Origin: Chiridota heheva
Taxonomy: Eukaryota; Echinodermata; Holothuroidea; Apodida; Chiridotidae
Assembly (NCBI GenBank): GCA_020152595.1
Contig: JAIGNY010002788.1
Location: forward strand, 1,051,001 to 1,115,000
DNA: 64,000 nucleotides
Direction: 5' to 3'
Below are positions 1-12,230 of the stretch, piece by piece. The first letter of the stretch is position 1; each line of letters starts with the position of its first letter. The notes under the pieces are model-generated. The model was not told where the DNA came from. It worked only from the letters and a program-made list of their open reading frames with translations, and made no database searches. Both the position numbers and the translations under genes were made by a program.

Positions 1-964
1 CTGTGAATCCGTTCTTATTGTGTTAGAGGAAGTGACCAAAGTGGAATGACGTCAGCTACCGTGTATAGATATGACAATTAGATATGACAATATCTATGCG
101 TGTATACATATGACAATATCGTACGTTTCGTAGTCCAGACGTTCATCTGTGGAACATGCGCGGTAGAGAGGTAAGAGGAAGTGACCAATCACATCGTGTG
201 AATGAATATTCGTCCAAAATGTTGTTGATTGCTAGATGTTCATTTCTAGTTCAGGCTTTAGACAAACCGGACCTTGCGTATACCTTCAGTGTGGTGGAAC
301 GCAAACGAATTGGATTATTACTTCATTTACCTACGTATATGTATATGTATGTAACGTTTTTCATAAATTTTTGTTATAGTTTATTTTCATGTTGATTTTA
401 AATCGCCTGAGAAGCAGGAATGAAGCATAGAAATCGTCCTGTCATCGTCGGCGATCGGTATCGGCGGTACAAATTTTAGCATAAAACTTTTACACGTTGT
501 AAACTTTGGGTTGATGTTTGAACATTAATATTTTGTTGATCTTTTGATTTATGGGTTGCATACTCAAGGTCGGTTAATATTGTGAATGACAGATGCTTTC
601 CATGTTAAGTACACTCCTGCAATCACAAGGGAAAACACACCTTGCTTGCCCTTGATACGCTAGAATTGCCTGATGTCAGACGAGGGTAACGCATGTATTT
701 TCGCCAACCTCGCATAGGGCACTATAACTCTGCGACGAAATCAGACTTACGTAATGCTATAAGCATGGCGCAAGTTTCGTCGACGTTCCGTCGTCATGAT
801 GGTTCTCTGGTCCAGCCGGACAGTCCTATACCGGGAGATGTTAACAAACAACATAATACACATCCACACGGATACCTACTATTTCTCGCTCTGTTGTATG
901 TTGTTTGATAAAGCTTACAAGTGCGGCGACGGCAGAACAAGGGCGTGGTTTGGAATCAAGTCCC
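1..964. other. No gene recognised; short local repeats
   Basis: I see no exon with supported splice sites or a recognisable protein here. The motif gaggaagtgaccaa occurs twice (about 26-39 and 175-188), and tatgacaat recurs several times between 67 and 118. The open frames at 156-395 and 693-908 resemble no family I know and look like chance. Confidence 0.5.
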
Positions 965-1135
965 ACATATAGACCCCTTTTTTCGCGTTAAAGCGCAGTT
1001 TTGTCCTGTTATACTCACGATTTAACCCGGTAGACACCATTTTGCGCGTTAAAACGTAGTTTTATTCTGTTAATCTCACAATTAACTCATGTAGACCACA
1101 TTTTACTCGTTAAAACGCAGCATTGTCCTCTCAAA
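965..1135. repeat. About 62-bp degenerate tandem repeat, three units
   Basis: Three units share the core cgttaaaacgcagttttgtc followed by ctcacgattaac and tagacacca. The copies are diverged. No coding capacity is seen. Confidence 0.7.
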
Positions 1136-1590
1136 TTAAACATTTAAGCAAAAAATTGCCTCAAATTATAGTGTTTTTAAAAAAATATTTCTCAAATGAT
1201 AAGTTTTAGAGAAGATTTTTTTCTCAAATGACAGCGTTTCTGAAAAGAATTATTCTCAAATGTCATGTGCAAGCTAAAAATCTATTCTCAAATTTTGCTA
1301 GCTGTGTTATTTCAATAAGATTTCAAAATAAATTTTCGTTCCCAAATGTCGTGGTCAAACTAAAAATGTGTTCTCAAAATACACACACTCAAAACAAATC
1401 TTTCTTAAATGATGCGTTTCACCAAAATATCTTTCTCAATTGTCATGTGCAAACCAAAAATGTCTTCTCGAATGATGTCACTCAGTAGATTGTGATCATA
1501 TTATCGATATTATGACGATATTATCGATAATCGTGACATTAGCATGGCGATATATCTATATTATTGATACCTTTTACAGCTTAATCGCCG
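1136..1590. repeat. Degenerate ttctcaaatg repeats followed by TATCGATA-rich DNA
   Basis: The motif ttctcaaatg(a/t)cat recurs irregularly every 30-70 bp up to about 1490, often with 'gtgcaaactaaaaatgt' between copies. From 1495 to 1580 the DNA is a cluster of short self-complementary TATCGATA motifs. The 86-residue open frame at 1228-1488 is only a translation of the repeat. Confidence 0.6.
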
Positions 1591-2039
1591 TAAGTTTTAC
1601 CCTTTTTTTCTTTTTTGACAAATGAAAACTTCTAATCATTAGATTATCATGATTGATTGTTTTTAATTGGGCGACAATGAGTGGTGTGGTGACCATGATA
1701 CCCCACCTTTGAGTGGATAATACCCTAAGGGATCCATAGCCATTTTGGAGTTTTAACAGTTTTAACTTTTATTTTGTATTTCTTCTTGTTTTACACCTAG
1801 ATGGTAAGGTACCCTTGGGGCAGGGTGCGTTACCCCTCGGACACCACTTATGGTATAGAAAACACATAGACCCAGAAAACCTATAGAGTAATTATACAAT
1901 AACATAAACCAGACAAATTGATCAGAACCAGTCCAAAATGACTGTAAACTCACCGTAAACAACACTCCTGACAGCCTGAGACAGTTACCTGAAAATCACC
2001 CCCTGAGGTGATGGTTCTCTGCTCCCTAGGGAGGGATTG

Positions 2040-4790
2040 GGGACGCCTTTGGGGACGCCCTGCCACTGTATAGCCCCTTACTCCTCACAATGTAAAAGAA
2101 TTGGGAGCAGACGTCCCCCTCCCTAACAGTAAAAGCCAGAGATTTTGCCATGTGGGCACGTACTCAAGTGCCAAATACGACACAGCGTATACCCGCTTAA
2201 CTGCTTAAGGGCCCCTGACGGGGTCGAGAGGAGAAACCTTTATAGGGGGTTCAATCCCGGCAACTATGACGATTTCTTGTTTTTGATGCCCGAAAATTTA
2301 TTTGATGAAAAGAAGACAATTTTAAAATTTCATGATAATCATTTCGATTACCATGCATTTCTAAACATGCAGCGAAATTTCCCCTAAAAATTGAGAAAAT
2401 TCGGGAAAAATTGACGGTCGAAGCTCTGGTCTAACCTGTCTGATGAATTCTGTTTTCAAGTTCATGCATGGTTTTGGTACCCAAAATGGCTTAAAATAGA
2501 CACAAAGTTCCAAACTGTATTGATAATAAGAAGACAATTTTAAATTACACTGTTAAAATCTACTCAGATAAGCACCTTGATTTCCTTAGGTAGAGGAGAG
2601 ATTTTCCCCTGAAAATTGAAAAAGTAAAACTCTGGCAAAACCATGCAGGGGTCCAGGAAGGTCTGAAGATTGTTTTTGATGCTCCAAAATGGCCCATGTC
2701 ATCAGGACTCAGGATTTTAAACGTGTATGGGTGGGGATCTCAGGGGCGTAAGAAGGATCACCTATTAGAGGGAGAGGCAAAACCCCAAATTTCCAGGTGA
2801 CAAGTGGAAAAACTGAACTGGTAAATTAAGTTTCCATCAAAAGTTGCAATTATTCGGGAAATCCCCGTTTTAGGAAATTTTCTTCAATTTCTGGGAAATT
2901 ACCTAACATTCTCTTCAATTTCGGAAAGTTTAATAATAATAATAATAATTCTATAATTTTGCCAATTTCTGGCCAGGTTTTGGGATGTTTTGACCAATTT
3001 TACCAAAATGTCCAATAATTTGACCTCATTATCTAGGGGGCATGCAGTTTTCCCCCTTCTCCCTCCCCAACCCGAAAATCAACATCATGCCCATCGAATA
3101 AAGATGATTGTGATATTTAGATGATTCAGGAAGAATTCTCTTAAATGTCTGATAGGCTCAAATAGTACATCCGACCACCCCTACCACATTTTCAAAAGTA
3201 GAGTTTTTTAAATCCCTCTCCAGCCCCACTCTCAAACCCCCGAACTTTGGGAGGCTGGCTTTGCTACTGTATCCGACATTTCTCACCCTTGCCCGACTAA
3301 GATTAGTGACCCGAGAATCACGTTGTCAGCATCATGCGAGACCAGGGTATGGCCGAGTCGGGAGGTCATGATTCTGATATGTAGCTGAGTCAGGCATGAA
3401 TCAGATATATGCCTTAATGTCTGACTGTCTGATCAAAATACTTTACATTTCTGCCCGACTAAAATCGGTATTTAAGTATGATGTTGTCAGCATCATACCG
3501 TGTCGGGATGACATGATTCTGGTAGCTGAGTAAAACAATACATTAGGGAACTGCGGAGACGGGGTTGGGGAGGATAAGGGCTTTACCTCCCCCCCCCTTC
3601 ACTTTAAGAAATGGAATTTGGAGTTAAAATTGGGAAATTATTAAACATAAACAGATCAATTTGACACAATTGGTAAAAGTGAAAGAAAATTTGGTCAAAT
3701 AATTGGAAATTTGTGATCAAATTTTTCAACAAATTTCCCAAAAAGTGCAGGAAATTGACAACAATTTCGTCAAAATCGAAGAAAATTTCCTAAAAGATTA
3801 AGGAAATTTCCCTAAAAGAGAAGAAAAGTAATAAAATTTCCCGAAAATTGACAGACAGTATATCAAAATTTGAAAGAAATAAACGAATTTTCTATAAATT
3901 CGAAGAAAATTTCCCAAAATGAAGGTAAAAGTGAAGGAAAATTTGATAAATTTTTTTGAAATTTTGGTCAAATTTGTCAATAAACGAAAATCGAAGAAAA
4001 TTGCCTAAAAATGAAGAAATTTTCCCGAAAATTGAAGAAAATTTCCCCAAAATAAAATAAAATTCTGAAAAATGGTAAACAATTCACCAGGATGCCAGGA
4101 AGGGTTCGAAAATGAAGGAAATTTCCCGAAAATATAAGACATTTACCGATAATTGAAGATTTTCCAGCAACTGCATGAGCAGCTTTAGTGATGAAACTTA
4201 GTTTACCAGTCTGCCAGTCTGTGCAATTTTTCCACTTGTGACCGGGAAATTTTTTGGGTTCTCCCCCCCCCCTTCCCTTCTGAGAGGTGACCCTTCCACG
4301 CCCCTGTCTGATAATATGTATAAATAAGGTTACAGTTTTATAGTTAGTGTATAGGGTTTAATTTGAATGTGATGGCGCCTTTTATTTTCACCATTTACTT
4401 TTTCAGCCCCCACTTCAAAAATTGCTTCGCAGTCCCTGTACATCCGACACTTCTAGGTATCTCTGCCCTACTAAGAGCCCCACCCTTACCACCACCTCAT
4501 ACAAACATGAAAATAGCAAAGATGATTCAAAAGTATTTTGCCTTTTAACGAAGAAACAAAAACATACAGATATGACTATACAAATTTCCTACCATTTTCC
4601 TTTAATGCCATGTTTTTGCCTGACGAAATAGTCACAGTTGAAATCGCCCTCCTAAAAGGTAAGCCCCCACCCCTCCCCTTCTATCCAACTCCCGCCGGCC
4701 AGGGCCAAAAGGTGTGTGTGTTGTGGTGGCGAGGGAGAGAACGTCACATAATCAAATTTACATATAGACAGTGGGAGGGGGAAAAGTAAC
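2040..4790 (-). repeat. Composite dispersed repeat, copy in - orientation
   Basis: This 2.7-kb block contains, in reverse order and orientation, the same parts as 9830-12230. They are 220-bp units with 'gcagcgaaatttcccct' (2280-2680), a long AATTTCC/GGAAATT-rich degenerate stretch (2780-4250), an AGTCGGG-rich section with 'gttgtcagcatcat' (3290-3530), and a C-rich stretch followed by cgtcaggcaaa-type sequence (4610-4720). No transposase or reverse transcriptase is visible, so the class of element is unknown. A non-autonomous transposon or a mobile satellite composite is possible. Confidence 0.65.
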
Positions 4791-5192
4791 AAAATCCCAC
4801 TAAAATACGAAATAAATGACCATGCAAAAGATCTAGATATGGGGAAAATTGAGAATATTCCTTGTGCCCTTCGTCAGTTCGTAATCCCGATTATATGTGT
4901 ACTCCCCCAGTGCCTACTCTGAATATGCAAAAAATAAAAATTAAAAGCTATAAAGGCGCAGTAATATAATATAAAGTATATTTTAGGCCTATTCTTTTTT
5001 GCTAAAGTAGTTTACAATAGTCTATCCGGTCTCTAATCTTAATTTCATGGACTTTGCATAACAAGCCAAAACTTGTCAACTACTGGCTAGGGGTAAACAA
5101 GAAATTTAAAACCAATAAAACATTCTTCTTTACTGTGGTCCTTGGCATCAGTTAGAAGACATATTAACCTTCATGTCTATGATCGGACTTTT
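4791..5192. other. Upstream flank of the FABP locus, nothing recognised
   Basis: AT-rich DNA without an exon or repeat that I can support. It separates the composite repeat from the CCAAT-repeat promoter. Confidence 0.4.
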
Positions 5193-5310
5193 ACAAACCA
5201 ATCAGGGCCTGACTTCTACGATAGAAACAAACCAATCAGGGCCTGACTTCTACGATAAAAACAAACCAATTAGGGCCTGACTTCTACGATAAAAACAAAC
5301 CAATCAGGAT
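5193..5310 (+). promoter_or_regulatory. Four CCAAT boxes in 34-bp tandem repeats
   Basis: A unit of aaaccaatcagggcctgact followed by tctacgat(a/g)aaaac is repeated almost perfectly. The CCAAT pentamers start at 5198, 5232, 5266 and 5300, exactly 34 bp apart, and three of the four read CCAATCAG. The array ends about 90 bp before a TATA box. CCAAT with this flank is the known binding site of NF-Y. That this array drives the FABP gene is inference from position and strand. Confidence 0.7.
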
Positions 5311-5393
5311 TGAAAGATATAAATTAAAGGTTAAAACAGCGAATCGACTTGAAACGACATTGGAACCTCCTACATTGTGTTTTTGCCAGAAAG

Positions 5394-5400
5394 TATATAA
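5394..5400 (+). promoter_or_regulatory. TATA box of the FABP gene
   Basis: TATATAA lies about 30 bp before a plausible start of transcription near 5425 (atcctgttcgc) and about 110 bp before a consensus splice donor at 5503. Together with the upstream CCAAT array it forms a textbook core promoter arrangement. Confidence 0.6.
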
Positions 5401-5424
5401 ATTAATGAATTTTCATTTGGCATC

Positions 5425-5502
5425 CTGTTCGCTCCATCACTCTGAAGTTAACTGAGTTGCCTCTCAAGAAATTTTAATTCTCCTCACGTCTTTACAGACA
5501 AA
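5425..5502 (+). other. Predicted non-coding first exon of the FABP gene
   Basis: The segment starts about 30 bp after the TATA box and ends at the donor ACAAA|GTAAGT (GT at 5503). It holds no ATG in frame with the downstream CDS, so it would be 5' UTR. Its 5' limit is estimated from the TATA position only. Confidence 0.5.
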
Positions 5503-7360
5503 GTAAGTTGTATTTTTACTTCTGTTTCTACTTTTGTACGGACACCAATCCGTTAAGTCTCATTTTTAATAATATTTTTACATTTCTGGCAATTCTTACC
5601 TTCAACAAAATTTCAATATCAAAAAAAGAAAAGAAAAGGGAAACACTGTCAGTTTATTGTTTGATTAAAAGAAATAAATATATTTCATAAGGTATAGAAC
5701 CAAATTTTATTTTCAAATCTGTTATGAGATTAAATCTAGCGCAGAATTTATGACCTTTACACTTAATAATTGTTAAGCGGCACTTTGTTTATGTGCAACC
5801 TTTGTCATAGTGAATGCGTACATAGTAGATCATTATGATATACGATGTTGCTAAGATTTAGGAAAAATGTTTAATATGAAGAATATTTGTACTTTTGAAA
5901 CAATTCTCATAATCATCATTGTTATCAATTGCTTCTCACAATGTTAGATATTCATTCACAAGCTGTAGTTGTCTCCTTCGATTCTCAATATCATCTAGTA
6001 TTGTACAAGACATTCTGTTTAAAAATTTCGAAACAAAGTACATTTTTTGTCAGTTTATTTTAGATGATCTTTTTGAAACACGGAAACAATTAATGGTAGC
6101 TCACTTCACACTTTCTGTTTGAAATCCAACACTTTGAAAGGTAACATTAGCTCGGCCTTATTTGCTTCAGAATCTGTCAAAGCCATGGAATCATCAATTC
6201 AAAACTAGTTGAAATTTGGCCATTTCCCAATCTTAGTATTTTCTTATGTTAATTGTTTCTTTTATTAAATCATAACTGTTGAAGTGATGTTGCATATTTG
6301 ATCATTCTAGTAGGGTTTTTTCAGTGATTGACTATTTAGCAACGGCATTGAACAATTGAAAGAACTCGAAACTCGAAAACTAAAAGAGCTAGCTACAAAA
6401 TTTAAAGACCATTCTACATGAAGTGTTTTAGTATTTCTAAAAGACTTCTTTAACATACATCCATCTGTCATATACCGTTCACCGTTGATTTAATCTATAT
6501 TAATATATAGTACGGTTATAAAAGAACATTATCTACACGAAGCTATACCTGGAAATTTCTTTTTATTGTATATATTGTTCTTTATATTGTCAGATTATTT
6601 GCAGTCTGGATTTATATTCGTTCTGGGTTCATCGTCTATATTTTTTAATACATGTATCTTATAATACAATAGTCCATTTTTTTAGATAAACTCTAGCAAA
6701 TCTATGAATAATTGAGCTTTACAAATACACTTTCGTTTCCAGTTATTAAAAATCATTACAAGGATACCTAAAATCTCAAGTTGTGTTCCAACACATGCAC
6801 ACACATATTTATTCTGTTCTATTTTTGTACCAATTACTATCTATGAAAATCAATATTTTGTATTAATATAACAAACTGCTCATAAAAAGTATGACGTCAG
6901 ACACACAACAATAAACTCACGCTCAATCTGGGTTGGTTTATTTTGTGTTCACGGGTTTCCACGAAAGCCCATCACTAGAGCCATAAAAAAGTTAGGGATA
7001 AAAAGTTTTGGGAGGAACTAAAAAGTTTGAGAGAAAGAAAAAAAATAGTTTGGGAAGGAACAAGAAGTTTTGGACAATAAGAAAATGTTAGGCATAGAAT
7101 TAAGCCTAATCCTAACCCTAAGCTTGTTTTTGTCCAAAATATTTGTTTTCTTTTTCAAAACTGTTTTTCTCTTTTAGTAACAAAAATTTTTAGAGAAAAA
7201 ATGTTCTTAATGATAACGCGGGCACTTACATGCCTACTGAGAATTTTGTTCTCGTAGGTTTTGCTTCTTTATCACAGCTACATATCTTGCATTCAACAAA
7301 AAATAATTTTCGTTGTATTTTTAACGTTTTTCCTTTCTCTGCTTTCTTTTGCACGTATAG
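5503..7360 (+). other. Predicted 5'-UTR intron of the FABP gene
   Basis: It is bounded by GTAAGT at 5503 and a strong pyrimidine tract (tttcctttctctgctttctt) before the acceptor AG at 7359-7360. It is AT-rich and I see no further exon in it. Short open frames inside (5508-5690, 5919-6122) are not recognisable. Confidence 0.5.
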
Positions 7361-7375
7361 ATCACAAACTTTAAA

Positions 7376-7753
7376 ATGGCTTTCAACGGAAAATGGACAT
7401 ACGCCAAACAAGAGGGGCTTAAAGATGTTTTGGACAGTTTCAATATTTCACAAGACAGACGCGACCCAGCAAAACTTCAAGGAGCAACCGTAGATATCAA
7501 ACAAGATGGCGATACCTTCACAATCACCTCGACTGGTGGGCTTGGTAATGCAGCTACTGCTAAGTTCTCCGTTGGATCAAATCAGACTGGAGCACTCTTT
7601 GGAAAGCAATTCACTGGTGACGTCTCATGGGACGGTGATGCACTTATCATGAAGGGCGAAAGAGGTACCGTGAGGAGGGAAGTTTCTGGAGGCCAACTGA
7701 TATACACAGTCCAAGCTGGTGGAGCCACCGCAAAGTTGTTCTTTTCCAAGTAG
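7376..7753 (+). CDS. Fatty acid-binding protein family (intracellular lipid-binding protein)
   Basis: A 125-residue protein of the calycin/FABP family (usual length 127-135), which carries fatty acids or similar ligands in the cytosol inside a ten-strand beta barrel. It starts MAFNGKW, the family's N-terminal signature of the first strand with the conserved G and W. The first 35 residues would form the helix-turn-helix lid. Next come strands with DGDTFTI, GDVSWDGDALIM and RREVSGGQLIYT, and it ends AKLFFSK. There is no signal peptide, which fits a cytosolic protein. The ATG at 7376 is chosen because it gives the family N-terminus and lies 15 bp after a splice acceptor (7360). All coding sequence is in one exon, whereas FABP genes usually carry three conserved introns. 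The final ligand-binding R-x-Y/F motif appears as K-L-F-F, with Leu in place of Arg. The exact paralogue and ligand cannot be told. Confidence 0.88.
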   Translation: MAFNGKWTYAKQEGLKDVLDSFNISQDRRDPAKLQGATVDIKQDGDTFTITSTGGLGNAATAKFSVGSNQTGALFGKQFTGDVSWDGDALIMKGERGTVRREVSGGQLIYTVQAGGATAKLFFSK

Positions 7754-7869
7754 ATTTAAGGACTTATATTTGTTGATCATTACATAACATTCTTAGACGA
7801 TATTAGAACTAGTAGAACAGTTGGAACTTAAATAGAAGCAAGATTGAACATCGTGACATGGCAGCATGG

Positions 7870-7875
7870 AATAAA
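7870..7875 (+). terminator. Polyadenylation signal of the FABP gene
   Basis: AATAAA lies 117 bp after the stop codon, on the coding strand. More AATAAA motifs lie near 8368-8390 and could serve a longer 3' UTR. Confidence 0.55.
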
Positions 7876-7879
7876 CATC

Positions 7880-9829
7880 CGTTTCGATTTATAATGTGGA
7901 ACAAGGGATATGTTACTTTAGGAACACACCCCCGGTGGAACTTAGATAATAAAAGAAGAAAAACAATTATCTGATGGCGTGAAGGACAACATGAACAGTG
8001 GAAATGTTTCGAATTCCACTGATTTTCATTGAGAAGCCGACAAAATTATTCGTTTCATATCAGGCTAACTAGATAGGCCTACTTGATGTTCTCTTTTTTG
8101 TGATTTCTCGGATTGAGTGTCTATACCGGTTGCCTGTACTTGTCAACAACATATCTGTATATCTTTCATATCTCAGATGTCAGAACATTGAAAGAACTTT
8201 AGTTGTTTTCAAGTTGTTTGCGGAAGACAGGCACAGTTATATTTAGCCGTGTGGAATTTCAGGAACGTTGAACAGTTGAAGGTGGCGCCCAAAGTAAGAA
8301 GATGCACATCAAGTTCTAAAAATGAGTGATTTTTAGAGTTTAGCTTTGTAGAATTTTCTGATTGCCATAAAATAAAAAAAATATGAATAAAATCGTGAAG
8401 TAATCGTGATATGCGTTTCCTTGTTTTACCTGTATTAACCAGCAGAAAATTCTAGTTCAAATTGCCTGTTTACCAGTTGAAACCAGTAAAGCTAAATGGA
8501 ACTTTTGATAACTGCTTTCAAGATTGCACCCAAAACTTGTTAAAATAACTTGTTGAAACCATTACACTTAAGTATTAATTTTCTTTAAAATTGCTGTTAA
8601 AACAAATACCTGTTAAAACAGTTGAATCCGGTTAACTCAATTGAAAATTAGTTACAGGCAAGACTGTATAATTTTCTGTTGGATTGTTCATAAATATTAT
8701 ATTTTCATCACTTGTTTGTACAGCCAGACAGTGTCGAGGCCAGCATGCAACAAATAAAAAGGTCCAGGAGATTTCAACTTTTTTGTCGTTGTCACAATTG
8801 GCGGGCGGATTTAATCAAATTTGTCAGCACTTATTGTTTTCGAAAATCATTCTAAATCTTGATCATAGCAATTTTTTTGACGGAAAGTGTGGGAGAAGGG
8901 TGCACGAGCCCATTCCTGTGTGGGAGATGGGTGCACGATCCCATTCTCTCAGTTTTGCTGAATCTTGATCTAACTATTTTCCATTTTCGACGGTAGCCAC
9001 TAATTTCAACATAAACATGGTTAAAGTAAACTACTGCAAGGATGTGTTCGTACATCCTTGAGTGAACAAAAGCTGATAAGTAAAATGTATTGTCTTTATT
9101 TGGCATTAGAAAATCCATGCGGAATTATATGTCAAAAAATTCAGAACCATTCACTTTGTTTTACACAATGGTTTTGAACGATATATTCACTGGATTGGTA
9201 CACCCAATTGCATGGGCGCTTCGCAATAGGGGCGAGGGAGGCACTTGCCCCAAAGCTTTGTTAATCTAAACAGATGTAGATTTTTTAGTTCAATATCTAT
9301 TTGCCCCGTTTCAAGTATAACATAAGGGGCTAGAGGTAATTCCCCGCTAGGCACTTAAACAACAACAGAAGTATGCACAATGTGGAATACTCTGTTATAT
9401 TAAATTGTACAATTAAGTTTACAGAAGAACTTGGTGCGTATAGAGGTAGGTACCATGTGACCAAGTGTCCCAGATTTCCCACCCATAATTCAGAGTCCAT
9501 CATTTAGTTTTTACACGTCCCATATATACGCAACTTATAAGCGTTAAGCCAACTTAAGCGACTCCAAACTGACATGGATTTTGCAACCGAATGCATAGCA
9601 AACCGATATGCATCCTATTGTTGTAATGTATTTACGTTAAAGAAGGACCTACCAAGAAGATATTTTGGCCCATTCTGATACACAACCTTGTTTTTGATTG
9701 ATAGTATAAAATCTGACCCCCAATGTTCTCAATGTTAAATATCTTCCCTCGCCGCTGATGATTTGGGTCAGGGTCAGCTTCAATCTCCGAGTGGATCATG
9801 ATCAGAAGCGTGTCTAAGGGCGTGTCTTA
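7880..9829. other. Intergenic, no gene recognised
   Basis: Mostly AT-rich sequence. Short internal repeats include gggagaagggtgcacgagcc/gggagatgggtgcacgatcc (8891-8942) and cagttgaaaccagtaaag-like motifs at 8430-8640. The open frames at 8684-8968 and, on the opposite strand, 8852-9118 do not resemble known proteins. Confidence 0.45.
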
Positions 9830-12230
9830 GCCCCTAAAAAATAATTTTGGACCAAACCTTTTATAGTTTGCACTAAAAATCCTCCATTTTGAACCAAAAA
9901 TCTTCCATTTTGGCCCCAAAATTTAAAGTTGGACCACAATCTACAAAATAGAACCGAAAACCTTTAGATAGGGAGGTAAAGTTCTTATAAATTGGGAAAT
10001 ATTCGGGAATTCTTTTTGAATTTTATGAAATTTTCTTCATTTTAATGAAATTTACTTCATTTTCAGAAAGTTTTCAACTTCTGCAAAATTTTTATGAATT
10101 TGAAGGAAATCTTCGTCAATTTTTGGGAAATCTTCTTCATTTTCAGGAAAATGTTCTTATTTTTGTGAAATAATTTTCAATTTCCGGAAAAATTTCTTTA
10201 ATTTTCAGGAAAATTCTTCTTTCCGGAAAGCATTGTCAATTTCGATAAATTTTCAGAAACTGTTGCCAAAATCGAACAAATTTTCCAACAATTTTACGCA
10301 TTTTCCTTCAATTTTATGTTAATAAATTCACAATTTGTCAATAAAATAAAGCATGCATGCAACCGGGAGCTATAAACCCTTCCGGCGGGGGTAGGGGGAA
10401 GAAAAGGGGGAGGGGGGGGGTAACATCCCCTATAATATTTTTTCGTGGGGCAATTACAATTTTGACTATTTTGTCGGGCAAACATATGGCCCAGCATTGA
10501 AGCATACTGATGTTTAGTCGTGCAGAAATATAGAATTTTGGATGCATTTGTATCTTGCAATATCAGAGTATGTATCAGCCATGCCCGACTCAGCTAGATA
10601 TTCGAATCTTATCCTCCGACTCCACACATGACAACACCATCAGACCATACGAGATCTGTATTTGGGCACCAAGTCGGGCAGAGATGTAAAATGTTGGATG
10701 TACTGTTTATATCGGAGATACATTTAAATCATGCCCGAATCATGTCCTCCCGACTCGTCTAGAGTGAGTCGGGTGGACATGGTTCTGATATCTAGACTGT
10801 AGATATCAGAATCATGTCCTCCCGACTAGACATCATGATGCTGACAACATCATACTTGGGCACTTAGTCGGGCAGAGATTTAAAATGTTGGATGTCTGGA
10901 TGTTCTATTTAAATTAGAGATGCATCTTAATCATGCCTGCATTGTCTGGATACCAGAATCATCTCCACTCGACTTGGCATGATGCTGACGGCGGGTTGGG
11001 CATCTGCAGGATATGAAAAGATGCCCGCCCAAAAGTGCACACATGTTTAAACTGTTCAAGTAAAGAGTGTTGATGATCATGGGCCATTTTTGGGCATAAA
11101 AAAAGTAGAAAACTTTCAGGGCCTTCGCCCCTTCGACCCTATCAGAACTGTGTGCATGAACCCAATAATTGTGACCAAATATTTAGGGGACATTTCTCCT
11201 CTGCCTGTTTAGAAATGGTATCTCAAATGCTTATCTAATTAGATTTTAACATTATTACTTTTTGCTTCTTTTCATCAAATACATTTCGGATTTTTGTGTT
11301 GATTTTAAGCTACTTTGGTTGTTTGAGGCAAAAAAAGAAGAAACTTTTAGACTAAGATTTCATCCTTGAGCCCCACAATTTCCCCCGAATTTTCTCAATT
11401 TTCAGGAGAAATTTCTTGTCTGCCTGATTAGAAATGATAACCCAAATACTTTAACAGATTCTAACTCTAGAATTTAAAATTGTCTTCTTTTTATCAATCA
11501 CATTTTGGAAGTATGTCTGTTTGTGAAGATTTAAGCCATTTTGGGATATGCAAAACAAAAACTATTCAGATCATATGGCTTCTCCTATGCACAATTTGAG
11601 CCCCTGCACAATTTTGCCCGAAATTTCTCAGTTTTCAGGGGAAATTTTTCCTCTGCCTGTTTAGAAATGGTAAACCAAAATGATTATCTGAGTAGATTTT
11701 GACATTAGAAATAAAAATTTGTTTTCTTTTCGTCACTCAAAAGATCAAACTTTGTGTTGATTTTCAGCCATTTTGGAGTATCAAAAACAAGAATTCTTTA
11801 GAGCTTCCAAGGACTTCGCCCCCTGGACCCAAACCAAGGCTTTGCCCCTATCTGCCTATAGACCTCGTCAGGATGCCGTAAGCGGTGTTACGCAGTGCCT
11901 TGTTTGGCACTTCAGTACCGTGCCCCAGCTAAAAATCTCTGACAACGCCACTGCGGGGGTGGGGTCAAGGGGGAAGGGGGGGGGTCTTCTCCCAACTGTT
12001 TTATATTGTGTGTATGTATATAGAAACATGTATTTCGTTTTATTTTTAAGTCAGGAAAAAGCCAATTTTCGTCGTATAAATTCTTCTTACACACCTGCCG
12101 GGCTTGAAGTCAAGTTACGCAGTGGCGACGTCAGGGGTATGATATTGGGGGCACAAACCTTTTCGGCATGAATCAAGGGGCCAGCCATAGCGAAGCCCCG
12201 GAAAACCTCGCATTTTCCAAGTTTTAGATG
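9830..12230 (+). repeat. Composite dispersed repeat, copy in + orientation
   Basis: The same building blocks as 2040-4790 lie here in the opposite orientation. They are a GGAAATT/TTTTCAGG degenerate stretch (9960-10320), a G-rich run with ttgtcgggcaaacatatggc (10380-10500), an AGTCGGG-rich section with gctgacaacatcat and agtcgggcagagat (10570-10990), and three 223-bp units (11195-11800). It ends near ccagccatagcgaagcccc (12181-12199). No protein of a mobile element is seen. Confidence 0.65.
11195..11810 (+). repeat. Three tandem units of about 223 bp
   Basis: The anchor ctctgcctgtttagaaatgg starts near 11205, 11428 (diverged) and 11651. Each unit also has a cttttcatcaaa-like motif and a ttgattttaagccattttgg-like motif. 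The units belong to the composite repeat, and inverted relatives lie at 2280-2680. Confidence 0.7.

Noticed and set aside
7100-7125. Telomere-like cctaaccctaa motif
   Set aside because: Only two units; too short to be meaningful.
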